DNA of 64,000 bases from Puniceicoccaceae bacterium (GTDB lineage: Bacteria > Verrucomicrobiota > Verrucomicrobiia > Opitutales > Coraliomargaritaceae), in contig PBYS01000102.1 in assembly GCA_002729725.1 (NCBI GenBank), forward strand, positions 1 to 64,000, given 5' to 3'. Under the pieces are notes generated by a model. It was not told where the DNA came from, made no database searches, and worked only from the letters and a program-made list of their open reading frames with translations. Positions 26,918 through 35,907 of the stretch are shown here, piece by piece (the stretch's first letter is position 1; every line of letters begins with the position of its first letter). A program made the position numbers and the translations under genes.

Positions 26918-28255
26918 ATGAATCCCTTATTACTTAAAAGAGCTCCCGGAGTGAAAACCACGATTTCGACCGTATTTGCAGTGTTCGCGTTGGCTTCTTC
27001 TGTTAGTGGTTACAGATTGGGAAAGGTTGCTCTAGGACTAAAAGCTATAAATGAAGAGATAGCTCAGCGTGAGCAAGTCTCAGAGCCTACACAAATAGAA
27101 GATCTACGATACATTGAAGTCGAATCGATCGATGGACGGAAGTTAGAGGCGGAAGTTATCGAGCATGATGGTGAAACGCTTAAGTTTTACAGCATGGCGG
27201 CCAAGCAGGAGTATGAGGTGAGTTTTGATCGGCTATCTGATAAGACACAGAAATTATTGAGAGAAGAAATTCCGACCAGATTTCTAGATTTGCCACAAGG
27301 GTGGGCGGATAAAAGTCATAATGGCGAAGAGGCGAATGCAGTTGAAGATGTGCTCACTGGGTTGAGCATTGATAAGGTGCATATCGACATCAAGGACTAT
27401 GACTCCAAGGAGAGAGCAAAATATTATAGATTAAGGGAAAGTCGTGGGATGATGTCGTCGAATGAACTATTAGAGTCCTTCGTCTGCCTTCCCAATTCCG
27501 ATCGCTTTCCAGTCGAGGCACTGCGTGGTGACTTGCTGGGAGAAAAGACTTCGTTGTATGGGGCTATAGAATACTTAATGCCATTACATGAGGCAGATTT
27601 GGCTTTGAAGGGCGTCGTTGAACAACCTTCTTCTCAGATGATTATCTGCCCAGGGTTTCCTGATAAAGCGTTCAAACTACATCTTTACCCAATCAAAAAA
27701 GAATATCGAGAAGAGTATGGAGTTAATGATGAAAGCAAGATTAGCGGTTATAATTCGATTGGTCTTGCTGTTGATGGCCGCAGGCAAGTTGTAGCGGTTC
27801 AGTTGAACCGGACGACGGATGTGGCCGATTTGCCCAGTGCTCCCTATGGTTCTAACGGCCATAGGTTATTTAACTTTCTAGAATACAAAAAAAGTGCAAC
27901 CGAAAGCGGCGGTGTTAGTATTCGTGGTGATATAGGCACGGGCTCCGATTTGACTCTTTACAAGACGCGTCCCCAACTTGGTTTTTATCTCTTTAAAGTG
28001 GATCAATTCTCAAGCAAGAAGCCAGTCATAGCTATTCGCAAAAGCTTCCGTAGTGATCGAAGACTAGAAAATTATAGTATGCTCATGTTACATGCGAATT
28101 TAGGACGCATCATATTATATAACATCGAAAAGAACTGGCTGCTTCAAGAAAGTGATGAATTTAAGCGAATCGATTCGATCGACATGGACGAATTACTTGA
28201 GATTCGCGATAAATTAAAAGCGCTTCCATCTGAAGGAAACGATCAACCCTTTTAA
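26918..28255 (+). CDS. Membrane-anchored protein with SHD1-like domain
   Basis: A 445-residue protein starting 2 bp after the previous stop. An N-terminal hydrophobic segment (about 14-33) could be a signal anchor. Residues about 67-115 (IEVESIDGRKLEAEVIEHDG, SFDRLSDKTQKLL) resemble the SHD1 (SLA1 homology) SH3-like domain common in exported proteins of Planctomycetes and Verrucomicrobia. The remaining 330 residues are unrecognised, with mixed alpha/beta character. Its place between the DUF262-AlbA fusion and the AlbA/winged-helix gene suggests it belongs to the same module. No catalytic motif is visible. Confidence 0.6.
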   Translation: MNPLLLKRAPGVKTTISTVFAVFALASSVSGYRLGKVALGLKAINEEIAQREQVSEPTQIEDLRYIEVESIDGRKLEAEVIEHDGETLKFYSMAAKQEYEVSFDRLSDKTQKLLREEIPTRFLDLPQGWADKSHNGEEANAVEDVLTGLSIDKVHIDIKDYDSKERAKYYRLRESRGMMSSNELLESFVCLPNSDRFPVEALRGDLLGEKTSLYGAIEYLMPLHEADLALKGVVEQPSSQMIICPGFPDKAFKLHLYPIKKEYREEYGVNDESKISGYNSIGLAVDGRRQVVAVQLNRTTDVADLPSAPYGSNGHRLFNFLEYKKSATESGGVSIRGDIGTGSDLTLYKTRPQLGFYLFKVDQFSSKKPVIAIRKSFRSDRRLENYSMLMLHANLGRIILYNIEKNWLLQESDEFKRIDSIDMDELLEIRDKLKALPSEGNDQPF

Positions 28256-28265
28256 CCCGTTTTCA

Positions 28266-28925
28266 ATGAATCCAGCAGAATCCCAACATCTTGAATACAA
28301 ACGTGAGCTGAGCGATGGCTTGGAACGCGAGGTCGTGGCCTTTCTCAACCATCGGGATGGCGGGCAGATTCATGTCGGGATCGATGATGCGGGCACGGTG
28401 GTCGGCTTGACCGATCCGGATGGGGATCAGCTCAATTCTGAAAATAAGGAGTTGATGCGCATCTTCCGTGACTTGGAAATGGTCGAGTATCTCGGCTCAG
28501 GCATGCCCCGGATCTTGCGTGTTTACCCGAAAGAGTGTTTCCGGTTTACGGAGAATTTTACGCGTATGGTCTTCGTATCGGCCGAACCAAGTGTCGGAGA
28601 GGCGCCACCAGAAACGTCGGAGACAGCGTCGGAGAGGGGTAAGGTAGAAAATGAGGTAGAGAGTAAGGTAGAAACGCCACCAGAAACGTCGAAGACTACC
28701 CCAAAGACGACCCCAAAGACTACCCCAAAGACTACCCCAAAGACGACTTCGGAGCGATTGCTGAAAATCCTGAAGCAACAGCCAGGGATAGGTCGGACCG
28801 AGCTGGCCGCTCAGTTGGGAATGACTACGGACGGCGTGAAATACCATCTGAACCGGCTCAGAGACGAGGAGCGTATCCAACATAAGGGCTCCACTCGCGG
28901 CGGTCACTGGGAGGTTTTAAAATGA
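28266..28925 (+). CDS. AlbA_2 / winged-helix protein, internally deleted
   Basis: A 219-residue protein. It starts with an AlbA_2 domain (LEYKRELSDG, VVAFLNHRDGGQIHVGIDD), jumps to NKELMRIFRDLEMVEYLGSG, the HATPase_c_4-like part found near the end of these proteins, and ends with a winged helix (residues about 163-219, finishing GGHWEVLK). Full-length relatives are about 450 residues, so roughly 200 residues of the middle are missing. A 12-bp tandem repeat encodes KTTP units before the winged helix. It may be a functional short regulator or a decaying gene. Its stop overlaps the hsdR start (ATGA). Confidence 0.7.
   Translation: MNPAESQHLEYKRELSDGLEREVVAFLNHRDGGQIHVGIDDAGTVVGLTDPDGDQLNSENKELMRIFRDLEMVEYLGSGMPRILRVYPKECFRFTENFTRMVFVSAEPSVGEAPPETSETASERGKVENEVESKVETPPETSKTTPKTTPKTTPKTTPKTTSERLLKILKQQPGIGRTELAAQLGMTTDGVKYHLNRLRDEERIQHKGSTRGGHWEVLK
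28691..28746 (+). repeat. 12-bp tandem repeat encoding KTTP
   Basis: Almost five units of AAAGAC(T/G)ACCCC within the linker of the AlbA/winged-helix gene. A similar run appears at about 36203-36230 in a remnant of a related gene, so the linker repeat is a family trait. Confidence 0.8.
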
Positions 28926-31900
28926 AGAAGCCTACGAACAAATACAAAATCGACGAGCGCAACCACGTCGAACTCCCCCTACTCGATCAGCTGCGTGGGC
29001 TGGACTGGGAGGTGCTGGACTTGGGCCTGGAGCAAAAGCCGCAGGATAGCCATCGGGAAAATTTCGCAGAGGCGGTCATGCTCCCTGTCCTACGGGAGCA
29101 ATTGATGGTGATCAATCCTTGGCTGGAATTGGATCAGGTGGAGTCGGTGGTCAAGTCACTCACCGCCAGCTTCCCGGGGACGAATCTGCTCAAGAATAAT
29201 CAGTTTGTGCTCCAGCTCTTGCATGAGGGCGTCAGTGTGTCGGAGAACCGAGTCACGGGGGAACAGAGCCCTTCGGTTCGCTACATCGACTACAAGGATG
29301 TTTCGAAGAATCGATACATCGCAGTCTGCCAGTTTAAGCAGCGCATCCGTGGCACGGAGCATCACATCATCCCGGATGTGGTCTTGTTTCTAAATGGCCT
29401 GCCGGTGGCGGTGATCGAATGCAAGTCGCCCAAGGTGAAGGATGCCATCCCTGAAGCGATTGATCAGATGCTGCGCTACAGTGAGCAACGCGGCGCGAGG
29501 GGCGAAGGCAATGCCTCGCTCTTTTACTACAATCAGATCGTGGTGGCGACCTGTCGGCAGGAAGCAAAGTTTGGCACGATCAGCACCCACACGGAAAAGT
29601 ATTTTTATCGCTGGGCAGACCCCTACCCTCGTAAACTGGAAGAGCTGGAGCATGGCACCAGCAGCCCCAACGATCAGCAACGTCTCGTCGCCGGGATGTT
29701 TGACCACAAGAACCTGTTGGACCTGATTCGCACCTTCACCCTCTTCTCGACCAACGACAAGGGGGAGATGATTAAGATCGTCGGGCGTTATCAGCAATTC
29801 CGTGCGGTCAAACTGGCCGTCGCACGCTTGCTGACGGGGAAGACACCTCGTAAGTGTGGCGGCATCGTCTGGCACACTCAGGGCTCTGGCAAATCACTGA
29901 CCATGATGTTCATGGTGCGGGAAATGTATCGGCACGCGAAGCTGGCCAACTGGAAGGTGATCTTTGTCACCGACCGCACCCAACTAGAAGAGCAACTGAG
30001 TGAGACCAGTCAGAGCATCGGCTACACGGTGAAGATCGCGAACAGCATTAATCGCCTCAAGGAACTGCTGCGGGCGGAGACCTCGGATCTGGTGATGGCC
30101 ATGATCCATAAATTCCGGGAGAAGGACATGGAGCAAGCCTTCCCGGAATTAAACACCAGCCCCAATATTTTGGTAATGACGGATGAAGCCCACCGTTCGC
30201 AATACAAGATGCTCGGAGCCAATCTGGACAAGGGACTACCGAATGCCACCAAGATCGGCTACACGGGCACTCCGATCGATGCGACAGAGCGATGGTTCGG
30301 CGATTACATCGACAAATACACCATGCGCCAAGCCATCGATGATGGTGTGACGCTGGAAATCGTCTACGAGGGGCGCACACATACCTCCTGCGTAAAGGAC
30401 GCGGACGGGATGGATGCCACCTTCAAGAATGTCTTTAAAGATTACACGGCGGAGGAATGCCTCGAAATTCTGGGCTACGGCTCAAAGGTCGCCTACCTGG
30501 AGGCGGACTCGACCGTTGAGGCCAAGGCGAAGGATATGGTCGCGCACTATCTCACGCATGTGTATCCCAATGGGTATAAGGCGCAGATCGTGGCCACCTC
30601 GCGCGAGGCTGCGGTTCGCTACAAAAAGCACGTGGATGATGCCCTGGCCGAGCAGTTGGCCGAACTGAAGACTGAAAATCCGGAAGGCCTGAATGCCGAG
30701 CAATTGGAACAACTCAAGCAGCTGCAAACCGATGTCATCATTTCGTCGGGGCATAACGACTTCCCCCACCTAAAAGCGTATGCAGACGCTGGGACTCACG
30801 AGAAGAGCATTAAGAGCTTTAAGCTCTCGTTTGGCGCAGAGGATGAAGGTGTGAGTGGGAGCATGGGCATTCTGATCGTGAACAATATGCTCCTGACCGG
30901 CTTTGACGCCCCGGTGGAACAAGTGATGTATCTCGACAAGGTGGTGACCAATCATGGGCTGCTACAAGCGATTGCCCGGGTGAACCGTGTCGGAGGCGAA
31001 GCAAAGGAGAAAGGCTTCGTGGTCGACTATGTCGGCATCGGGTCGGATCTAAAGAAAGCGATCGATGCCTACGAAGACCGGGAACAGAAGGAAGTGCTCA
31101 ATGCCCTCAGCTTCCCGGAGGATGAATATCAGGATCTAGTCGCGAGTCATCAAGCGATCTTAACCCTACTCGAAACGAACGGCCTGACCGACTTAACGGA
31201 TACCGATGCGTTCTACGATCTATTCTACGACGAAGACCTACGCTTCGACTACATGGATGCCTTCCGGAAGTTTACCAGGTGTCTGAACTTGGTCTATCCA
31301 TCCAAGGAGGCGCTTAATTTCGTCAGCGATTACAACGCCTTGGCTGCGGTGAATGTGATGGCATCCAAACACCTCCGGGATGAGCGCTTGAGCATGAAGG
31401 GCATCCCACCAAAGTTGCGCGGGATCACCGACCAGTATTTGGAATCAAAAGGCATCGACCCAAAGATTAAGCCGATCTCGATTCTGGATGATGATTTTGA
31501 AAAGCAAGTCGGCAAGCGCAGCCGCACCAAGACTAAGGCAGCTGAGATCGAGCATGCGATCCGGCACCACCTGGATATCGATCTGGATGATGATCCGGAC
31601 CTGCAAGCCTCCTTTGCCGAAGCACTGGCACAGATTTTCAAAGACTTCCAAGATAACTGGAAGAAGATCTACGAGGAGCTGGAGAAGCTGCGCCAGCGCA
31701 TCATCAACGCCAGCAAGGAAGAAACCTACGGCCTGCATCGCAAGAAGGAGATGCCCTTCTTCCGCCGCTTTAAGCTCGAAATCTTCGGTAAGACGCCTGA
31801 TGTGGACATGGGATTTACAGAACAGGCGGCCGCGCCAAGCCAAGCCCCCTTCAATATGAGCGAGGAAGATCAAATCTCGTTGCTAGTTTCACTCACGAAG

Positions 31901-32113
31901 GATGTCACGATAACGGTCGAGCGGGAACTCAGTTTAGTCGGATTCTGGGAGTCGATCCCCGCCCGCAAACGACTGGAGCAGGACTTACAAAAGATACTGC
32001 TGCAACCAGAACTAAAGAAGCTACCAGTGCTCTTCAAAAATCGACGCGCCATCATCAGCCGCATTATGGAAATTGCGAAGAATAACCACGATGCGATTCT
32101 CTACTCAGAATGA
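28922..32113 (+). CDS. hsdR: Type I restriction endonuclease subunit HsdR
   Basis: A 1063-residue motor and nuclease subunit. The N-terminal PD-(D/E)xK nuclease has IIPDVV (Asp152) and VIECKSP (Glu166, Lys168), followed by the QMLRYSEQRG Q-box-like helix. The SF2 translocase has Walker A GSGKS (321-325) and DEAH (421-424), with later motifs around GYTGTPI and LLTGFDAP. The C-terminal helical domain binds the methyltransferase. It completes the hsdM/hsdS pair although about 9.7 kb of other defence genes separate hsdS from hsdR. Translation is coupled on both sides by ATGA overlaps. Confidence 0.96.
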   Translation: MKKPTNKYKIDERNHVELPLLDQLRGLDWEVLDLGLEQKPQDSHRENFAEAVMLPVLREQLMVINPWLELDQVESVVKSLTASFPGTNLLKNNQFVLQLLHEGVSVSENRVTGEQSPSVRYIDYKDVSKNRYIAVCQFKQRIRGTEHHIIPDVVLFLNGLPVAVIECKSPKVKDAIPEAIDQMLRYSEQRGARGEGNASLFYYNQIVVATCRQEAKFGTISTHTEKYFYRWADPYPRKLEELEHGTSSPNDQQRLVAGMFDHKNLLDLIRTFTLFSTNDKGEMIKIVGRYQQFRAVKLAVARLLTGKTPRKCGGIVWHTQGSGKSLTMMFMVREMYRHAKLANWKVIFVTDRTQLEEQLSETSQSIGYTVKIANSINRLKELLRAETSDLVMAMIHKFREKDMEQAFPELNTSPNILVMTDEAHRSQYKMLGANLDKGLPNATKIGYTGTPIDATERWFGDYIDKYTMRQAIDDGVTLEIVYEGRTHTSCVKDADGMDATFKNVFKDYTAEECLEILGYGSKVAYLEADSTVEAKAKDMVAHYLTHVYPNGYKAQIVATSREAAVRYKKHVDDALAEQLAELKTENPEGLNAEQLEQLKQLQTDVIISSGHNDFPHLKAYADAGTHEKSIKSFKLSFGAEDEGVSGSMGILIVNNMLLTGFDAPVEQVMYLDKVVTNHGLLQAIARVNRVGGEAKEKGFVVDYVGIGSDLKKAIDAYEDREQKEVLNALSFPEDEYQDLVASHQAILTLLETNGLTDLTDTDAFYDLFYDEDLRFDYMDAFRKFTRCLNLVYPSKEALNFVSDYNALAAVNVMASKHLRDERLSMKGIPPKLRGITDQYLESKGIDPKIKPISILDDDFEKQVGKRSRTKTKAAEIEHAIRHHLDIDLDDDPDLQASFAEALAQIFKDFQDNWKKIYEELEKLRQRIINASKEETYGLHRKKEMPFFRRFKLEIFGKTPDVDMGFTEQAAAPSQAPFNMSEEDQISLLVSLTKDVTITVERELSLVGFWESIPARKRLEQDLQKILLQPELKKLPVLFKNRRAIISRIMEIAKNNHDAILYSE

Positions 32114-32799
32114 GTCTGGATTTCGAGTATAGCATCCAACGATCCGCGAAACGGAAACGCCTGACCATCACCGTCGAGCGCGACCGAACAGTCGTCGTCC
32201 ATGCGCCCACGGAAGTTTCCGAAGCAAAGATCGAAGAGATCCTGCTAGCCAAACAGCGCTGGATACGGGACAAAATAAACCACTCTCAAAAATATACGGC
32301 CCCGATCCATCCCCCCGGGAAGGAGATCGTGAATGGAGAGTCGGCCCTCTACCTCGGACGTCACTATCAGATCGAACTGATCCCCGGGAAAGAGAAAGCC
32401 ATCCGCTTCGAGCAGAAGTTTCTAATCCCCGCCTGGCTGGCCTCCGGACGGCGCACAGTGCTGCGCTCGTGGTATAAAGAACGAGCAGAGGAAAAGATCC
32501 TCCCAAAAGTCGAGAAAATCGCCAAGCAGCTCGGAGTCAACTACGGCAAGGCCCGCCTAATCGACGATCTCTACCGCTGGGGCTCCTGCACGCCGAACGA
32601 CAACCTACATTTCAACTGGCGACTGATTAAGGCACCAGTCTACGTGATCGACTACGTGATCATCCACGAACTCGCCCACCTAAGAGAACCCAACCACACC
32701 CCCCGCTTCTGGAGCATCGTGCATTCCCAATGCCCAAAGATGGACAAGGCCAAGCAATGGCTCAAGGAGCACGGCCAGATTCTGGAAGAGGAAGTTTAG
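32110..32799 (+). CDS. YgjP-like zinc metallopeptidase (DUF45)
   Basis: A 229-residue YgjP/DUF45 (SprT-like) protein. The N-terminal beta-rich domain (RSAKRKRLTITVERD...VVVHAPTEV) is typical, and the catalytic zinc motif HELAHLREPNH lies near residue 185, in which both histidines of HELAH and the later His are present. RWGSCTPNDNLHFNW is the conserved pre-motif. The ATG overlaps the hsdR stop by 4 nt. YgjP-type genes are often found directly after type I hsdR, so it is likely part of the operon. Its substrate is unknown. Confidence 0.9.
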   Translation: MSLDFEYSIQRSAKRKRLTITVERDRTVVVHAPTEVSEAKIEEILLAKQRWIRDKINHSQKYTAPIHPPGKEIVNGESALYLGRHYQIELIPGKEKAIRFEQKFLIPAWLASGRRTVLRSWYKERAEEKILPKVEKIAKQLGVNYGKARLIDDLYRWGSCTPNDNLHFNWRLIKAPVYVIDYVIIHELAHLREPNHTPRFWSIVHSQCPKMDKAKQWLKEHGQILEEEV

Positions 32800-33400
32800 G
32801 CGAAGGGCAATGCAATGGGGTCAGCCCAATGATTCATGTTTTTGGAGTTTTCTCCAAGTGTCTTTGATCTGCTTGACTGCGGTTCGGTGCCGTCTAACTG
32901 CACTTTGAGGCAAATCGAAGATCGCGTGCTAAAATGGGGTCGTTCCCGAATACTTTGAATAACTTGAACAAGCTTAGACTTCTATTCTTTTATTTTCGGG
33001 CCAGAGCCATGAGGTAAGTTGACTCTGACTGCTGCGGTCTAAAGATCCGCGCTACGGCTTTAGCTCGGCGGTCGAAATGAGTTCCTCATTCCGCTACTCT
33101 TTGGTTCAGTGCTTAAGCTCGGTAATGGACATAAGTGTCCATGCTCCTGGACTGATCCCTGATTTGACTTCGCGTTACCTTCGCCACAGACAAATAGGGG
33201 CCACAGCCAAATAGAGTAGTCCAATTCGCCATGTATTCTGTAAAAATCTGAAGAAAGGCATTCGCTTGCGCCCCCGCCCACAAGCACCTGGACTGGCACC
33301 CAAAGAGTGTATTGGAAACACCAATACTGCGAATTAACTTGATCGACTACAGGTTTTAAGTAAAGTAGGCACTTACTGTAAAAGTGGCGATAATTATTAA
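32800..33400. other. Intergenic region with repeat remnants
   Basis: About 600 bp without a supported gene. It holds two copies of an (A)AATGGGGTC motif (32813-32822 and 32931-32941) and a stretch near 33030-33080 (GCTACGGCTTTAGCTCGGCGG) resembling interspersed repeat sequence. A minus-strand frame spans part of it but has atypical composition. The abiEi promoter must lie at the right end. Confidence 0.5.
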
Positions 33401-33997
33401 ATGCCCAATCAACTAGAGAAACTGGAGAAAATTCTGAAGGCACGTGGTATTCTACGTGTCGGCGAGCTTGCCCCGATGGGCTTTCCTCTGTCCTACCTGA
33501 GCGAACTTGAAAAACGTGAAAAAGCCATCAAGCACGCCCGTGGCGTTTACATGCATCCCGATGCCGACATCCCGAACCACTACAGTCTCGCTCTTGCCTG
33601 CCAACAAAGTCCGAACGGCGTGATCTGTCTATTGTCGGCCCTCGCCTACCATGAGATCGGCACCCAAAACCCGCAGGACGTCTGGATTGCAATTGATGGA
33701 AAAGCAAAAGCGCCGAAAACAGACTACCCTCCCCTGCGGGTGATGCGCTTCTCCGGCGAGTCCCTAAGTGAGGGCATTGAACGCACGGAAGGAGCCTTTC
33801 CACTTCGGGTGTATTGCCCCGCTAAAACCATCGCAGACTGCTTTAAGTTTCGAAACAAAATCGGGCTGGATGTCACGATCGAAGCGCTACGCGATGGCTG
33901 GCAGCACAAGCGCTTCACACTGGACGCGCTCGACCACTACGCCAAAATTTGCCGAGTGGACAAAGTGATCACACCCTACCTGGAGGCGATTCTATGA
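33401..33997 (+). CDS. abiEi: AbiEi-family type IV antitoxin
   Basis: A 198-residue AbiEi-like protein with an N-terminal winged helix (about 5-60, GILRVGELAPMGFPLSYLSEL) followed by the AbiEi C-terminal region (LSALAYHEIGTQNP, VYCPAKTIADCFKFRNKIG). In AbiE systems the antitoxin represses the operon and counters the nucleotidyltransferase toxin AbiEii without direct binding. The frame is intact. Its stop overlaps the start of abiEii (ATGA). Because the toxin gene is broken, the antitoxin may survive as a regulator only. Confidence 0.88.
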   Translation: MPNQLEKLEKILKARGILRVGELAPMGFPLSYLSELEKREKAIKHARGVYMHPDADIPNHYSLALACQQSPNGVICLLSALAYHEIGTQNPQDVWIAIDGKAKAPKTDYPPLRVMRFSGESLSEGIERTEGAFPLRVYCPAKTIADCFKFRNKIGLDVTIEALRDGWQHKRFTLDALDHYAKICRVDKVITPYLEAIL

Positions 33998-34912
33998 GCG
34001 AAAAATCTGACAAAAAGAACGTCAGCGCTTCGATCAAGCAGAAGCTACTCAATCATGCGCGGCAGTCGAACTTGGATTTTAATGCCCTGCTCATTCGATT
34101 CACGATGGAGCGTCTCCTATACCGCTTATCTATTTCGCCCTACAGCGAGCAGTTCTATTTGAAGGGAGCCATGCTCTTCGTGATGTGGGAGAACACGGCC
34201 CATCGCCCCACTAAAGATCTGGATTTGCTCTTTATTCCACAGCATGACAGCGATCAATTGGTGAAGACATTTCAGCAAATCGCGATGCTTCCTAACATTC
34301 ACGATGGCATCCTAATCGACCCAGCATCAGTAAAAGCCGAACAAATCCGCGAAGAAAACACTTATGGTGGACTGCGGATCAAATTAATCTGTGAACTGGG
34401 GACGATCAAGATCCCCTTACAAATTGATGTTGGACTGGGTGACTCAGTCTATCCTTCAACCGAGATCTCAGCGTTCCCTTCATTACTCGATTTCGAAATC
34501 CCTAGAATTCGTGCTTACCCGGCCGAAACTGTCGTTGCCGAGAAATTACAAACGATGGTCGAGCTCGGGATGCGTAATAGCCGCATCAAAGATTACTACG
34601 ATGTCTATTACCTGTCACAAAAGTTTGGCTTCAATGGAGCCGAACTCAGTGAAGCCGTGCAGCTCACCTTTCAACGTCGGAAAACCGCATGGCCGGACGC
34701 TTGCCCAATCGGACTCAGTCAGATGTTTGCAACCGAACCCTAGAAACAAACGCAATGGCAGGCATTTATCCGCAAAAACCGATTAGAAGCCCCCCAACGA
34801 ACTGCCCAAAATCGTTGACCGAATTGTAGACTTTGTGCTGCCGATATTCCTCGATTCAACCATAGCCGATCAAATGTGGAATCCAAGCAAGGACTGGATC
34901 CCACGAGCTTGA
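33994..34912 (+). pseudogene. abiEii: AbiEii-family nucleotidyltransferase toxin, interrupted
   Basis: The first 249 codons encode an AbiEii/MenT-type nucleotidyltransferase with LKGAMLFVMW, the catalytic pattern RPTKDLDLL, LQIDVGLGD and an IKDYYDVYYLS segment. A TAG at 34741-34743 ends it, but the same frame continues with QTQWQAFIRKNRLEAP. After a run of six C at 34790-34795 the family's C-terminal sequence (ELPKIVDRIVDFVLPIFLD) resumes in the +1 frame and ends at 34912. So there is one nonsense mutation and one probable single-base insertion. The catalytic part is intact, so residual toxin activity cannot be excluded. Confidence 0.85.
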
Positions 34913-35249
34913 TTGATCAAAATAAACCCAGATGATGCTAAAATGGGGGCACATCATTACCTTTCAGGCATTATATATTCTGGTCAGACACTGCACCTTT
35001 TGCCCCGCCCAGACAGGCTTCTAAAATGTTAAAATTTACGAATGACCCGTTTGCCCGCTCGCGTTTGCCCGCTCGATGAAATTAGCCAATGGCAACAATA
35101 CCTGCGTTTACCCATGTGGGAAGACCAAGGAGGCAACACAGGCTTGTTGATCTGCATTAAATGCCGCCGAACGCCGACAAAATATAAAATGTCGACGAAC
35201 GCCCACATTATAGCAATGTAGCTAATCGACTACATTCAGTCGCTTACTT
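34913..35249. other. Intergenic region upstream of hipB-like gene
   Basis: About 340 bp with no supported gene. It contains a further AAATGGGGGC motif at 34941 and a direct repeat of GTTTGCCCGCTCG near 35045-35075. The last 60 bp are AT-rich and should carry the promoter of the helix-turn-helix gene. Confidence 0.45.
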
Positions 35250-35534
35250 ATGAACATCATCAGCATCAAAGATCTCGCGGGCCTGATCAAACAGGAACGT
35301 AAAAGCCGCGGATGGACTCAGGTTCAATTGGCTGAACGCTCAGGCGTGAGCAGGGATTGGATTATTGGCTTGGAAAAAGCCAAACCGAGCGTCGAACTGG
35401 GCCTGGTATTACGCACTCTAAAAGCATTACACCTCCCGCTCGAAATCAATCAATCAAGTCAGTCAGTTCAAGACGGGATCGACTTGAACGATATCCTCAA
35501 TCAAACGAGGCAGCGAGATAACGAATCATCATGA
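35250..35534 (+). CDS. HipB-like helix-turn-helix antitoxin
   Basis: A 94-residue XRE-family regulator: ERKSRGWTQVQLAERSGVSR is a standard helix-turn-helix (residues about 16-36), followed by LEKAKPSVELGLVLRTLKAL. This is the HipB type, which represses its operon and neutralises the HipA kinase. The stop overlaps the start of a hipA remnant by ATGA, confirming the pairing. Confidence 0.85.
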   Translation: MNIISIKDLAGLIKQERKSRGWTQVQLAERSGVSRDWIIGLEKAKPSVELGLVLRTLKALHLPLEINQSSQSVQDGIDLNDILNQTRQRDNESS

Positions 35535-35698
35535 ATACGGAAAGCCTCAGCGTCATTGCCAATCAGCAAAAGCTCGGCACGGTGAATTACCACAAAAACC
35601 GACTGAGCTTTCGCTATGCGCCGGAATGGCAAGTTTCCAGCCGTGCCTTCCCTCTCTCGGTCTCGATGCCGCTCTCGCGTAATGAGCACCCACCGTAG
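35531..35698 (+). pseudogene. Truncated HipA N-terminal domain
   Basis: A 55-residue frame coupled to hipB: it reads MNTESLSVIANQQKLGTVNY and SRAFPLSVSMPLS, the start of the HipA N-terminal (couple_hipA) domain. It then stops at TAG. The kinase domain (about 370 residues in full-length HipA) is absent downstream. The toxin is lost while the antitoxin remains. Confidence 0.8.
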
Positions 35699-35907
35699 CC
35701 AACGATCTAAACAGACAAGGCCTCTCATATCCAATCGTGCAAACGCTATCAGAGTCCATCAGCAAACGAGCTAGTGAGCTGCTTGCCCATTATTTCTAAA
35801 TTCGAAGCAACCTAAATGGGGTCGTTATATTTCAATTAGTGCTGCAGCCGTCTTCATGATATAAACGTAAACAAGCGACTGGAAGCACGCTTCTACTGTT
35901 CATTCGA

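Noticed and set aside
33060-33443. Minus-strand ORF of 127 codons upstream of abiEi
   Set aside because: Lies over repeat-like sequence, overlaps the abiEi start, unusual Cys/Trp-rich composition and no family resemblance.
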